DNA of 64,000 nt from JAGRKR01 sp041397725 (GCA_041397725.1 JAWKVZ010000001.1:62001-126000), one strand, 5' to 3'; shown: positions 37,398 through 45,943, counted from the first letter of the stretch. The notes: generated by a model from the sequence alone, not told the origin. A program made the numbers and translations.

Positions 37398-38651
37398 CTA
37401 GCGCGCGCGGTCGCCGAGGTCGCGGGCGTAGACCCTGCAGTAGCGGCTCAACACGAGCATCGCGATGAAGCCCGCAGCCATGGAGGCGGCGCCGAACCAC
37501 AGGCCGCCGCGCGGGCCGACATGGGTGATGATGGCTGCGACAACGATAGGGGCCGCGGCATTCATGAGGTTCTGCGGCAGCGTCAGCAGGCCCATGTAGG
37601 TGCCGAACTCCCTGGGGCCGAACAGGAACAAGGGCAGCGTGTTGCGGGCGATCACGAAGAGCCCGTGGCTGAAGCCGAACAGCACGGCGAGCGTCAGTGC
37701 CGTGGGCAGGGAGACACCGAGCAGCAACGGCACGATGAAGGCGACGGGGCCCAGCAGCGTCGCGATCAGCGCCGTCGTAAGGATCGAGTGCCGGCCGCCC
37801 GAGATGAGCTCGCCAAGCCGTGCGATCGCCTGGCACGGGCCGACGATGGTCCACACGCCCACCGCAGCCGCGACCGACAGACCGGAATCCCGGAGAATGT
37901 CGATGACCTGCACGTTGACGCCCCAGGTGATGACCCCCTCCGTGCACGACCAGATCGCCAGGAGGAAAAACGCCGTGCGGCGACGCTCGGGCGGCAGCGA
38001 GCCGTGCAGAGGCAGGTTGGAGCGCGCTGGCGTGGCGCCGGGCACGAGGCGGCGCGGTCGCAGCACCCAGGCGTGGATGGGCAGGCACACCACGATGTGC
38101 AGGCAGGCGAAGATCAGGTAGGTATCGCGCCAGCCGACCAGGGCGTTGAGATACGTCGAGGTCGGCAGGAAGACGGTCGAGGCCAGCCCGCTGAACAGCA
38201 TCAGCGCCGTGATGGCGCGTCGGGCGTTCTCCCCGACCACGGCGACGAGCGACGGCAGCCCGGTGTTGTTGAGCATCATCGGTGCGGCGATGCCCGCCAG
38301 CACCCAGACCAGCGCATATGACTTGAGATCCGTGGCAAAATGCATCGCCACCATGGTGAGAGAGGCGACCACCGAGCCCGTCACCATGACCCAGCGCCCG
38401 CCATGCCGATCGACGATCCGCCCGATCCGCGGAGCCACCATCGCCCCGGAAATCAGCATGATGGTCAGGCCGCCGAAGATCCACTCGCGCGAGAGCCCGA
38501 GATCCGCACCGATCGTGCGCCCGAGGATCGACAGGGGCGTGAAGATGGTGCCCCAGCCGATGATCTGGGTCAGCCCGAGCCCGAGAATGGCCAGGATGCT
38601 GCGGGCATCGAGCCGGGCCGGGGTGGGAGCCTCTTTTTGCAAGGACATCAT
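37398..38651 (-). CDS. MFS transporter downstream of sat
   Basis: A protein of about 417 aa with twelve predicted membrane helices. The MFS signature is in the loop after helix 2 (R-I-G-R-I-V-D-R-H-G-G-R-W). The helix-1 start I-L-G-L-G-L-T-Q-I-I-G-W-G-T resembles the oxalate/formate antiporter-like or monocarboxylate-type MFS groups. The substrate is unknown. It follows sat on the same strand after 105 nt, and sulfate or sulfite export would suit the pathway, but the sequence does not show it. ATGs at 38651 and 38648 are adjacent. Confidence 0.85.
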   Translation of the reverse strand: MMSLQKEAPTPARLDARSILAILGLGLTQIIGWGTIFTPLSILGRTIGADLGLSREWIFGGLTIMLISGAMVAPRIGRIVDRHGGRWVMVTGSVVASLTMVAMHFATDLKSYALVWVLAGIAAPMMLNNTGLPSLVAVVGENARRAITALMLFSGLASTVFLPTSTYLNALVGWRDTYLIFACLHIVVCLPIHAWVLRPRRLVPGATPARSNLPLHGSLPPERRRTAFFLLAIWSCTEGVITWGVNVQVIDILRDSGLSVAAAVGVWTIVGPCQAIARLGELISGGRHSILTTALIATLLGPVAFIVPLLLGVSLPTALTLAVLFGFSHGLFVIARNTLPLFLFGPREFGTYMGLLTLPQNLMNAAAPIVVAAIITHVGPRGGLWFGAASMAAGFIAMLVLSRYCRVYARDLGDRAR

Positions 38652-38700
38652 CCAAGATGGGGCCCTGTGCGACAGGGCGCGACCACCGGGCATCGAGAGG

Positions 38701-38739
38701 CGTCATCCGTCGGCACGGTGTGTCCCCGGACGGATGACG
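38701..38739 (-). terminator. Hairpin between sat and the MFS gene
   Basis: A perfect 11-bp stem CGTCATCCGTC with a 17-nt loop, 17 nt beyond the sat stop codon. No T-run follows on the minus strand, so termination may be partial and the MFS gene may still be read through. Confidence 0.45.
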
Positions 38740-38756
38740 TCGTGTCTGCCGCCTGC

Positions 38757-39935
38757 TCAGCCGCCGGCGCTGCGGTAGTAGTCGCTCAAGACCCGCACGA
38801 CCTCCGGCCGCGAGAACTCCGGCGGGATCGGCAACCCTTCGGACAGCATGCGCCGCTGCTCGGTGCCGGAGATCTGCACCTGCTCGCTGGCATCGTGGGG
38901 GCAGGTCTTGCCCGTCGCCATGCCCATGCACTTGCGGCAGTAGAAGGTGACGTCGATCTTGAGGGGGCGGCAGAGCAGGGCGCCTTCCCACAGCTCGTCG
39001 AAGATCTTCTGCGCGTCGAACGGGCCGTAGTAGCTGCCGACGCCAGCATGATCGCGGCCGACGATCAGCCACGAGCAACCGAAATTCTGGCGGATCAGCG
39101 CGTGGATGAGCGCCTCGCGCGGGCCGGCATAGCGCATCTCGATGGGATAGCCGGCCTGGATGACGGTGTTCGGCTTGAAGTAGTTGTCGATCATCGCCTG
39201 GATGGCGCGGGTGCGCACGTCCGCAGGGATGTCGCCGGCCTTGAGCTTGCCGAGCACCTGATGGATGAAGACGCCGTCCGTGACCTCGGCTGCAATCTTG
39301 ACGAGATGCTCGTGGCTGCGATGCATGGGGTTGCGTGTCTGGAAGGCGGCGACGTCCTTCCAGCCGCGGCGGGCGAACTCGGCGCGGGACTCCTCGGGGC
39401 GGAGATAGAGGTCGGAGTACTTGGCGGGATAGTCGCCCTCGCCGAGCGCCACGACCGGTCCGGCCAGGTTGACCGCGCCCTGACCCATGACCTTCTCGAC
39501 GCCGGGATGCTTGGGGTCATTGGTGCGGAAAACGTGCTGGCACTCCAGCGCCTTGTCGATCCTGTACTTTTCGCGCACCATCATGACGCCGAGCGTCTCT
39601 TGCGTCTCGCCGTCGACCAGGGCGACCTCGTCGCCGACCGCAATCGAGCCGGCCTCGTCCTCACCGACCGAGAGCGTGATGGGGATCGGCCAGAAGACGC
39701 CGTTGCTCAGCCGCATGTCGACGACCGTGCCGCGCCAGTCGTCATGCCCCATGAAGCCATCGAGCGGGGTGTAGGCGCCCATGCCCAGCATGAGCAGGTC
39801 GGAGACCTCGCGCGAAGAGAGCTGCACCTTGCGCAGCTTTCCGGCATGCTTCAGCGCCTCCGCACGCGCCTCCTTCGGCGCCAGCAAGGGCTTGAGCGCG
39901 CCGCCGCCATGCGGGGCAATGAGCTTATGGGACAT
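38757..39935 (-). CDS. sat: Sulfate adenylyltransferase (ATP sulfurylase), dissimilatory type
   Basis: A 392-aa homo-oligomeric ATP sulfurylase, unrelated to CysDN. Active-site motifs are Q-T-R-N-P-M-H-R-S-H-E (about 190-200) and G-R-D-H-A-G-V-G (about 288-295). A zinc-site-like Y-C-R-K-C-M-G-M-A-T-G-K-T-C-P-H follows near 330, as in Sat of sulfur oxidisers and sulfate reducers. In the oxidative direction it turns APS and pyrophosphate into sulfate and ATP. GAGGGAG lies before the ATG at 39935. Located about 1.8 kb upstream of the apr block on the same strand. Confidence 0.95.
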   Translation of the reverse strand: MSHKLIAPHGGGALKPLLAPKEARAEALKHAGKLRKVQLSSREVSDLLMLGMGAYTPLDGFMGHDDWRGTVVDMRLSNGVFWPIPITLSVGEDEAGSIAVGDEVALVDGETQETLGVMMVREKYRIDKALECQHVFRTNDPKHPGVEKVMGQGAVNLAGPVVALGEGDYPAKYSDLYLRPEESRAEFARRGWKDVAAFQTRNPMHRSHEHLVKIAAEVTDGVFIHQVLGKLKAGDIPADVRTRAIQAMIDNYFKPNTVIQAGYPIEMRYAGPREALIHALIRQNFGCSWLIVGRDHAGVGSYYGPFDAQKIFDELWEGALLCRPLKIDVTFYCRKCMGMATGKTCPHDASEQVQISGTEQRRMLSEGLPIPPEFSRPEVVRVLSDYYRSAGG

Positions 39936-40145
39936 CGGCGTTCTCCCTCGAGGGCTCTTCGGCCCGGCGTTCTCGGTTGGGCTCGCGACCGTCTGCGCTG
40001 GCAGCGGGCGGCAGCCCGGCAGCGCCTGTTGCTGGTCATCTCGGCCCCAGCCGCATGACATATCCCACGATCCGCGTCCAGTCACCGATGGTCGCGCCGG
40101 CCTGTGTGTGCCGGTGCGGCCGGGTGTGTCGCTGGACGGGCCGGC

Positions 40146-40826
40146 TCAGGTCAGGATCTCGAGCAGACCGCTGAGGTCGGGGCGGTCGTAGGTCGGAGCG
40201 AAGGCCGGGTCGAGCACGGCGTCGCCAGTGCGATTGGACCAGTAGCAGGGCAGTCCGGCGGCCACGGCGCCCAGCGCATCGCTGCTTCCGCCGGCGACAT
40301 GCAGAATGCGCGTGCGCTCCAGATTGAGCTTGCGGACGGGGAGCGCATAGATCTCGGGGTGCGGCTTGTAGTGACCGGCCTCCTCGCACGAGAAGATGTG
40401 ATCGAAGGCGACGGGCAGGCTGTCCGCCACGGCCTTCAGCATGTCCCTGTCGCCGTTGGAGAGGATCGCCAGGGCGTAGCCCCGCGCCTTGAGGGTCTTC
40501 AGAACCTCCGGGGCTTCCGGCCACGGTGTGAGGCGGTCCCAGGCCATGACCAGCTCGCGACGCTGTTCCTCGGAGAGCGAGAGCTTGTAGCGCCGCTCGA
40601 CGTAGGCGAGCGCCTGGCGCGTGGCCTCGCGGAAACTCGTATGCGCGAGGCCGAGCGCGGTCGAAATGGCGGCGCGCTCGAGCTGCTTGGCGCGCCAGAG
40701 CGCGAACGCCGCCGCGGCCTCCGCTTCGCCGAGCCCGCTCAGGCGCCGCAACGGGGGCGTCAGGCTGCCGGCGATGTCGAACAGGGCCGAGTAGACGTCG
40801 AAGGTCACCAGGGCGTAGCGTGTCAT
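40146..40826 (-). CDS. HAD-family haloacid dehalogenase type II-like hydrolase
   Basis: A 226-aa HAD hydrolase. The nucleophile Asp is in V-T-F-D-V-Y-S-A-L-F-D (Asp10), with Ser instead of the usual G-T. The second motif is I-L-S-N-G-D near residue 122 and the Lys motif H-Y-K-P-H-P-E-I-Y near 150-158. The final acidic motif region reads H-V-A-G-G-S-S-D-A-L-G. This matches L-2-haloacid dehalogenase-like proteins, although phosphatase activity is also possible. It starts 3 nt after the flavoprotein stop, so the two are coupled. Confidence 0.85.
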   Translation of the reverse strand: MTRYALVTFDVYSALFDIAGSLTPPLRRLSGLGEAEAAAAFALWRAKQLERAAISTALGLAHTSFREATRQALAYVERRYKLSLSEEQRRELVMAWDRLTPWPEAPEVLKTLKARGYALAILSNGDRDMLKAVADSLPVAFDHIFSCEEAGHYKPHPEIYALPVRKLNLERTRILHVAGGSSDALGAVAAGLPCYWSNRTGDAVLDPAFAPTYDRPDLSGLLEILT

Positions 40827-40829
40827 GGG

Positions 40830-42392
40830 CTAGGCGCTCGCTTTGGCGCGGGCGGCTGCATGTGTGGCGGCGATGCGCCCGCCGACGAAGCATTCGGCGA
40901 GGTTGCCCCCGGACAGGTAGAGGTGGCCGAAAACGCTGCCGAGCTCGCCTGCCTCGTAGAGCCCCTGGATCACCTCGCCGAAGGGATCGAGGATGCGGAA
41001 GGCCGCGTCGTGGACGGGGCCGCCCTGGGTGTTGCCGACCATGGGCCAGAGCTCCGTCGTGTAGTAGGGCGGCGACTTGATCGCCACGAGCGACTTCGGC
41101 ATGCGGCTGAAGTCGGGATCGTCCCCCCGCTCGCAGAAGCTGTTCCAGCGCGCGACGGTCTCCTCGAGCTCGGCTGCCTCGCAGCCGATGATGCCCGCGA
41201 GCTCCGCCAGCGTATCGGCGCGCTTCAGAAGCCCGTTCTCGATCTCCTTGCTGTTGTCGGCGCTCCAGACATAGGAGACTTCGGGGTCATTGTAGGTCGC
41301 AAGGCCGAGCTGGCCGCGATCCAGTCCCTCCTGATCGATCACCAGCCACGAGGGGATGCGCAGATACTGCTGGGTCGTGGCGTCATAGGGCTCCATGTCG
41401 CGGTGCCCCGTGTCCTGCACGTAGGGCGGATACTCGTTCATGTAGCGGCGCCCGAGCTTGTCGACGACAATCCAGGGCATGGCGTAGTCGGTCTTCGCCC
41501 GGAAAAAGGCGGGGATCTCGAAATCCGGCTCGGTATCGCCGGGAATCCAGTCGGGCAGCTTCACGAGGCGGATGGCATAGGGGTAGCCTTCGTGGCGCAT
41601 GCCGTAGCTGCCGTGATAGTGCCACATGTGCCAGAGGTCGGCGCCGGCCTGCTGCGCCATGCGGATGCCGTCGCCGGTATTGAGCCGGTAGGCTTGCGGC
41701 AGCACCGGCTTGCCCTGCCAGTATTGCGCCTTCATGGTGTCGCAGCCCTCGAAGCCGCCGGTGGCCAGGACCACACCACCGCGAGCGCGGATGCGCCGGG
41801 TGCTGCCGTCCTTCGTCTGGACTACGACGCCGTCGACGCGGTTCTCAGCTCCCTTGATCAGGCGTGTGGCGGCGCAGGCGAAGCGCACCTCGATGTCGCG
41901 CTTGCGCACATTGCGATCGACGACGGTGAAGAAGCGCGTGCCGCCTCTCAGACCGCGCGCGTTGGGGTAGGCGGTGAGAATGTCGTGGCCGGGGATCTCG
42001 GCGATGGAGAGGAAGCCGAACGTGCGATACCCCTCGAAGGGGTAGTTGGCCGGCATCCAGCTCACGATGGTCTCCGCGCCGGCGGCCTTGGCAAGCCCCT
42101 CGACCCATGGGGTGATCGTGGCCATGCCGTCGGCGAGCGCCTTCAGTGTCTCGCGCGGCGTCGTGTCGGCGTTGGTCGCCTCGAGATAGGTGAGCGCCTC
42201 GCCGGCGTCCTTGGCGATGCGGATGCCGCCGGCCGAACAGATGGAGGTGCCGCCGGGATCGACGTTCTTCTCGATCAACAGGACGCGCGCGCCAGCGTCG
42301 TGGGCTGAAATGGCCGCGGCGCCGCCGGCGAACCCATAGCCGACCACGACCACGTCGAATGTCTCGTCCCACGCATCAGTGCCGACCGCCAT
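40830..42392 (-). CDS. FAD-binding oxidoreductase, fumarate reductase / ketosteroid dehydrogenase-like
   Basis: A 520-aa flavoprotein. The FAD-binding start D-V-V-V-V-G-Y-G-F-A-G-G-A-A-A is at residues 13-27, and P-G-G-T-S-I-C-S-A-G-G follows near 46-56. The C-terminal FAD motif is G-L-Y-E-A-G-E-L-G-S-V-F-G-H-L-Y-L-S-G-G-N-L. This is the flavoprotein group of fumarate reductases, 3-ketosteroid dehydrogenases and similar enzymes. The substrate is unknown. GGGAGGG lies before the ATG. It follows the YeeE gene by 64 nt on the same strand and may be co-transcribed. Confidence 0.88.
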   Translation of the reverse strand: MAVGTDAWDETFDVVVVGYGFAGGAAAISAHDAGARVLLIEKNVDPGGTSICSAGGIRIAKDAGEALTYLEATNADTTPRETLKALADGMATITPWVEGLAKAAGAETIVSWMPANYPFEGYRTFGFLSIAEIPGHDILTAYPNARGLRGGTRFFTVVDRNVRKRDIEVRFACAATRLIKGAENRVDGVVVQTKDGSTRRIRARGGVVLATGGFEGCDTMKAQYWQGKPVLPQAYRLNTGDGIRMAQQAGADLWHMWHYHGSYGMRHEGYPYAIRLVKLPDWIPGDTEPDFEIPAFFRAKTDYAMPWIVVDKLGRRYMNEYPPYVQDTGHRDMEPYDATTQQYLRIPSWLVIDQEGLDRGQLGLATYNDPEVSYVWSADNSKEIENGLLKRADTLAELAGIIGCEAAELEETVARWNSFCERGDDPDFSRMPKSLVAIKSPPYYTTELWPMVGNTQGGPVHDAAFRILDPFGEVIQGLYEAGELGSVFGHLYLSGGNLAECFVGGRIAATHAAARAKASA

Positions 42393-42456
42393 CTCGTCCC
42401 TCCCGCTGTTGTCCGGACATACTGCCGAGCAATTCGCGCGAGGGCAAGATGCCCGC

Positions 42457-43560
42457 TCAGTCGTCGCCGAGCAGGATGCGCTCGAAGACCTTCATGCCCC
42501 AGCGTCCGCCGACGACGATGGCGGCGAATGTGAGGAAAGAGCCCATGGCGAGCGTGGAAATGCCCGTGATCGCCTGTCCGACCGTGCAGCCGAGCGCCAT
42601 CACGCCGCCGATGCCCATGAGCATGGCGCCGAACAGATTGCGCAGGGTGTCGCCCTTGTCGGAGAAGGTCGTGACCTGGAAGCGGCCCATCGAGATGGCG
42701 GCGATGAAGGCGCCGAGCATGGCGCCGAACACGCTGGCGACGCCGAAGCCTGGCATGCGCGCCGCGGTGAAACGTTGCAGCCATTCGATGGCGTCGCCCG
42801 TCGGGCGCACGTAGGTGAGCGAGATGGGCTGAGTCGGCCGTTCCGCCATTTCGTCGAAGGCGAGGCCGGTCAGGCCCCAGCCGAGCACTACGCAGAGGCC
42901 GATGCCGAGCCCGGAGATGACGTGGACGGGCGAGCTGCGGAAGCTGGCGTCCTTGAAGCAGTAGAGGGCCATCAGAAGAGCGATGACGGAACCCATGATC
43001 AGGCTCGCCTGCCGCGAGGAGAGCCCGGCGACGACGGACAGCACGTCACCGAGGCTCTGTGAGGGCAATTTCAGGGGCGCCAGGCTCAATGTCGTCCATT
43101 GCTCGAGCGTGGCGCGGATGGGACCGAGCAATCCGCCGATCGCCATGTAGGCGAAGAGCCCGACGACCAGGAGAGAGAGCAGGGATCGCAGGTCGCCGCC
43201 GCCGGCACGTGCGAGGTTGCGACTGGCGCAGCCGCCGGCGAAGACCATGCCGAAGCCGAACAGGAGACCGCCGACGATATTGCCGAACCAGTTGAGGTTG
43301 GCGCCGAGGTACATGGAGCGCGTCAGCGACACCGCGCCATAATACTGCAGAAGCTGAGTCCCCAGCATGGCTGTGGCGCCGGCGAGCAGCCAGGCCCGGA
43401 AGCGGCGATAGTCGCCGAACGTCATCATGTCCGAGATGGAGCCCATCGTGCAGAAGTTCGTGCGATAGACCAGGAACCCGAACAGAAAGCCGATGGCCAG
43501 CCCACCGAGCGCAAGCGACAACGGCGGGTTCTGCAATAAGAAGTCCTTGAGCGCGGTCAT
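42457..43560 (-). CDS. YeeE/YedE-family (TsuA-like) sulfur compound transporter
   Basis: A 367-aa membrane protein with about ten helices. Conserved family cysteines are visible in R-T-N-F-C-T-M-G-S, F-A-G-G-C-A-S-R-N and M-A-L-G-C-T-V-G-Q-A-I-T-G. In TsuA these cysteines line the path for thiosulfate uptake; other relatives carry sulfide-derived or selenium species. No TusA-like gene is attached. GGAGG lies upstream of the ATG at 43560, and an operator-like palindrome lies 50-70 nt upstream. Import of thiosulfate would feed the sulfite-oxidation genes nearby. Confidence 0.9.
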   Translation of the reverse strand: MTALKDFLLQNPPLSLALGGLAIGFLFGFLVYRTNFCTMGSISDMMTFGDYRRFRAWLLAGATAMLGTQLLQYYGAVSLTRSMYLGANLNWFGNIVGGLLFGFGMVFAGGCASRNLARAGGGDLRSLLSLLVVGLFAYMAIGGLLGPIRATLEQWTTLSLAPLKLPSQSLGDVLSVVAGLSSRQASLIMGSVIALLMALYCFKDASFRSSPVHVISGLGIGLCVVLGWGLTGLAFDEMAERPTQPISLTYVRPTGDAIEWLQRFTAARMPGFGVASVFGAMLGAFIAAISMGRFQVTTFSDKGDTLRNLFGAMLMGIGGVMALGCTVGQAITGISTLAMGSFLTFAAIVVGGRWGMKVFERILLGDD

Positions 43561-43599
43561 GGTGGTCAGTCCTCCCTCGCCATCGGCACTGCGGTATTC

Positions 43600-43632
43600 C
43601 GCATGTTCGCATATTCGCAATTTGGAATATGC
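43600..43632. promoter_or_regulatory. Palindromic operator GCATATTC-N8-GAATATGC overlapping three direct repeats
   Basis: A perfect 8-bp inverted repeat at 43609-43632 with an 8-nt spacer lies between the divergent yeeE-like gene and the 120-aa gene. Overlapping it are three tandem 8-nt repeats, CGCATGTT, CGCATATT and CGCAATTT, at 43600-43623. The arrangement fits a dimeric repressor such as an ArsR-family sulfur sensor. No regulator gene is adjacent. Confidence 0.6.
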
Positions 43633-43680
43633 TGGAACCCGACCGGATGCAATCGTTCCTCGGCCACACACGGAGGCGAC

Positions 43681-44043
43681 ATGCAACTCATCGAACGGCT
43701 GACGAAGCAAGCGGAGGGTGCGGACGGCGTCTTCCGCCAGCAGCTCGCCCGCGAGGACCTCGAGCGTCTGGGGCGCCTGGAGGCGCTGGCCGGCACGACC
43801 GGGGATCACGAGGCTTTCACGAAGGCGGCCCTTCTGCTCGGCTGGACGCCCGGCGACCTGCGCACGAGCGAGCTGCTGCCCGCCCTGGGGCCGCTCGTCG
43901 AGGCGCTTCACCGGTGGTATCGCGGCAAGGCCGGACCGGACGATGACGCTGTGATCCTGCGGCTGTGGGCGGCATTCGACGATCTGCGCATCGCCCGGCT
44001 CGTCGGCTGTCTGTCGCGCGTGCCCTGGCCGGCGCGCGGCTGA
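43681..44043 (+). CDS. 120-aa protein divergent from the sulfur transporter
   Basis: A soluble, helical protein beginning M-Q-L-I-E-R-L-T-K-Q-A-E-G-A-D-G. It has one cysteine (V-G-C-L-S-R) near the end and no membrane helix. GGAGG lies 4 nt before the ATG at 43681. It shares the operator region with the YeeE-type gene and may be co-regulated with it. I do not recognise the family. Confidence 0.6.
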   Translation: MQLIERLTKQAEGADGVFRQQLAREDLERLGRLEALAGTTGDHEAFTKAALLLGWTPGDLRTSELLPALGPLVEALHRWYRGKAGPDDDAVILRLWAAFDDLRIARLVGCLSRVPWPARG

Positions 44044-44073
44044 GCCAATCCCGGGCTCAATCGAGTCCCACGC

Positions 44074-44892
44074 TCAATCGAGCAGGCGCTCTTTCAACAG
44101 CCGCCAGGTGTCGCGATCGGGGGCGATCAGCAGGCCGCCGTCGCTGTCGCCGGGCAGGTAGGGCGTCCCGTCGTGCTTGGCATGGACGAAGCCGACCTCC
44201 TGGGCGATGCCGAGGCCGGGCAGGTGATCCCACGGGTAGGTCTGCTGAAAGAGCGCGAAATGGCGGTGGCCGCTGACGAGCCGGGCATAGTCCTGGCCAG
44301 CGGAGATCGCCGGTCGCAGGGAGGCGAAGGCCCGGCCACGCTGCTCGAGCGCCTTGCGGGCCTCGGGGCTCAGGCGCTTGCGGCCGTAGACACCGTGCAG
44401 GCTCGCCGGATCGCGTGGCAGCTCTGGCGCCAGACGGACGAGGGGGGAGCCCGCGTCCTGGCGCCAGGCGCCGGCGCCGCGCTCGGCCATGTGCATCGCA
44501 CCCGCCACCGGGGCGAAAATCCATCCCGCCAGGATCTCGGGGCCGCGCACCAGCGCGAGCATGACGTCGAACTGGGCGCTGCCGCTTGCGAAGGCGCGTG
44601 TACCGTCGATCGGATCGATCACCCACACGGTTTCGGACGAGCCCAGCAATCCCAGCAGGTCCGGGCGCTCGGCGACGGTCTCCTCGCCGATGGCGCGCGT
44701 CGTCGGATAGCTGGCGATGAGCGCCGCGCTCAAGGCCCGCTCGGCAGCCCGGTCGGCCACGGTGACGATATCGCCCGCCGCGTCCTTCTGCGTCACGTCG
44801 CCGTCTGCAAGGTTCCGCCAGCGGGGCAGCACCTCTTCCTCGGCGACGCGGCGGATGAGATCGGCGATGGCTTGGATGTCAATTCGCGTCAT
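44074..44892 (-). CDS. Inositol-monophosphatase-family phosphatase (histidinol-phosphatase-like)
   Basis: A 272-aa metal-dependent phosphatase. The metal-site motifs are A-I-G-E-E-T-V (about 64-70) and V-I-D-P-I-D-G-T-R-A-F (about 87-97), and the second Asp motif is Y-P-W-D-H-L-P-G (about 215). The R-A-F after D-G-T (instead of N-F) is common in the HisN-type histidinol-phosphatases of Actinobacteria and Alphaproteobacteria. Histidinol phosphate is therefore a good guess for the substrate, with inositol phosphate or PAP as alternatives. Confidence 0.85.
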   Translation of the reverse strand: MTRIDIQAIADLIRRVAEEEVLPRWRNLADGDVTQKDAAGDIVTVADRAAERALSAALIASYPTTRAIGEETVAERPDLLGLLGSSETVWVIDPIDGTRAFASGSAQFDVMLALVRGPEILAGWIFAPVAGAMHMAERGAGAWRQDAGSPLVRLAPELPRDPASLHGVYGRKRLSPEARKALEQRGRAFASLRPAISAGQDYARLVSGHRHFALFQQTYPWDHLPGLGIAQEVGFVHAKHDGTPYLPGDSDGGLLIAPDRDTWRLLKERLLD

Positions 44893-44998
44893 GAGCGCCC
44901 GTGTCCTGCTCGCTGCCACAAACCCGGTGTAAGGTGCTCCGGAGTGCGGGCCTGCCAGCGCCCGCGCTCCGAATATGGAAGTGCATGAGGTCTCCGAC

Positions 44999-45943
44999 AT
45001 GAGGTGGCAAGCCTTTTTCCTGGCGTTCGCCCTGTCGTGCCTGACGATGGGGGGTGCCCGCGCCCAGCCCCTGCAGCAAGCGCCGAACAGTCGCGTCGCA
45101 CTGCCCTTGCCAGCGGGCTACGAGCCATCCCCGCTCTTCAGCGGCTTCACCAACGAGGCGCTCGGGGTTTCGATCGTCATCGCGGAGTTCCCGGGATCGG
45201 TCTACGAGCGCATGGCCGCGGGCTTCACGTCCGAGGCGCTATCGAAGCGTGGCATCGTCGATGTGCGTCCCGGCACGCTCACTCGCCCGGGCAAGCACAT
45301 CTACCTGCGCGCCCGCCAGACAACCGCCGCCGGGCGCTACGCCAAGCTGCTGTTGCTGATCGAGGAGGCGGGGGTGACGGCACTCGTCAGCGTGAACGTG
45401 CCCGAGGGGTTGCTCGACGATGGCACGGCGACGCTCAGCGGACTCGAGCGCGCGCTCGAAGGCGCGCGGGTGACGGCGAGCCGCGCAACCGCCAAGTCCA
45501 CCTACCGGCTCGAGTATCTCGGCCGCTTTCGCGAGGTTGCGACGCTGCTCGGTACGACGAAACTCTTCTCCATCGATGGCAAGCCACGCGACGTGACGGC
45601 GGGTGCCGAGCAACCCGTGTTGATCGTGGCACCGTCGCTGGACCAGCGGCCCGTGGTCGATCTCGAGGCAACGGCGAAGCGGGCGATGAGCCAGCTCGAA
45701 ACGGTACGCGATCTGCGCGTGATCGAGAGCCGGGTCGTGCGCATCGGCGGCCTCGACGGCGTGGAATTGACGGCGCATGCGCGCGACGAGCGCGCCAATG
45801 TCGAGATCGTCGTCTACCAGGTGCTGCTGAAGGGCAAGGCCGGCGGCTACTTCCGCATCGTCGGCTTCTATCCGCGCACGAGCGCGCCCCAACTTCTGGG
45901 GGAGATGCAACGTATCGCCGCCAGTTTTCGGCTGGTTCACTAG
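44999..45943 (+). CDS. Secreted protein with two similar halves
   Basis: A 314-aa protein with a Sec signal peptide (F-F-L-A-F-A-L-S-C-L-T-M-G-G-A-R-A-Q, cleaved near residue 23). The mature part seems to have two similar alpha/beta halves: each has a S-x-x-x-x-x-Y/V strand region, a central R-G-I-V-D-V or R-V-V-R-I-G-G-L-D-G-V segment, and ends with a helix (L-S-G-L-E-R-A-L-E-G-A-R-V; L-G-E-M-Q-R-I-A-A-S-F-R-L). This resembles PsbP/Mog1-like repeats. It is probably periplasmic; function unknown. Confidence 0.65.
   Translation: MRWQAFFLAFALSCLTMGGARAQPLQQAPNSRVALPLPAGYEPSPLFSGFTNEALGVSIVIAEFPGSVYERMAAGFTSEALSKRGIVDVRPGTLTRPGKHIYLRARQTTAAGRYAKLLLLIEEAGVTALVSVNVPEGLLDDGTATLSGLERALEGARVTASRATAKSTYRLEYLGRFREVATLLGTTKLFSIDGKPRDVTAGAEQPVLIVAPSLDQRPVVDLEATAKRAMSQLETVRDLRVIESRVVRIGGLDGVELTAHARDERANVEIVVYQVLLKGKAGGYFRIVGFYPRTSAPQLLGEMQRIAASFRLVH

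Noticed and set aside
40104..42308. 734-aa open frame on the plus strand
   Set aside because: Antisense to both the HAD and flavoprotein genes, which show intact motifs.
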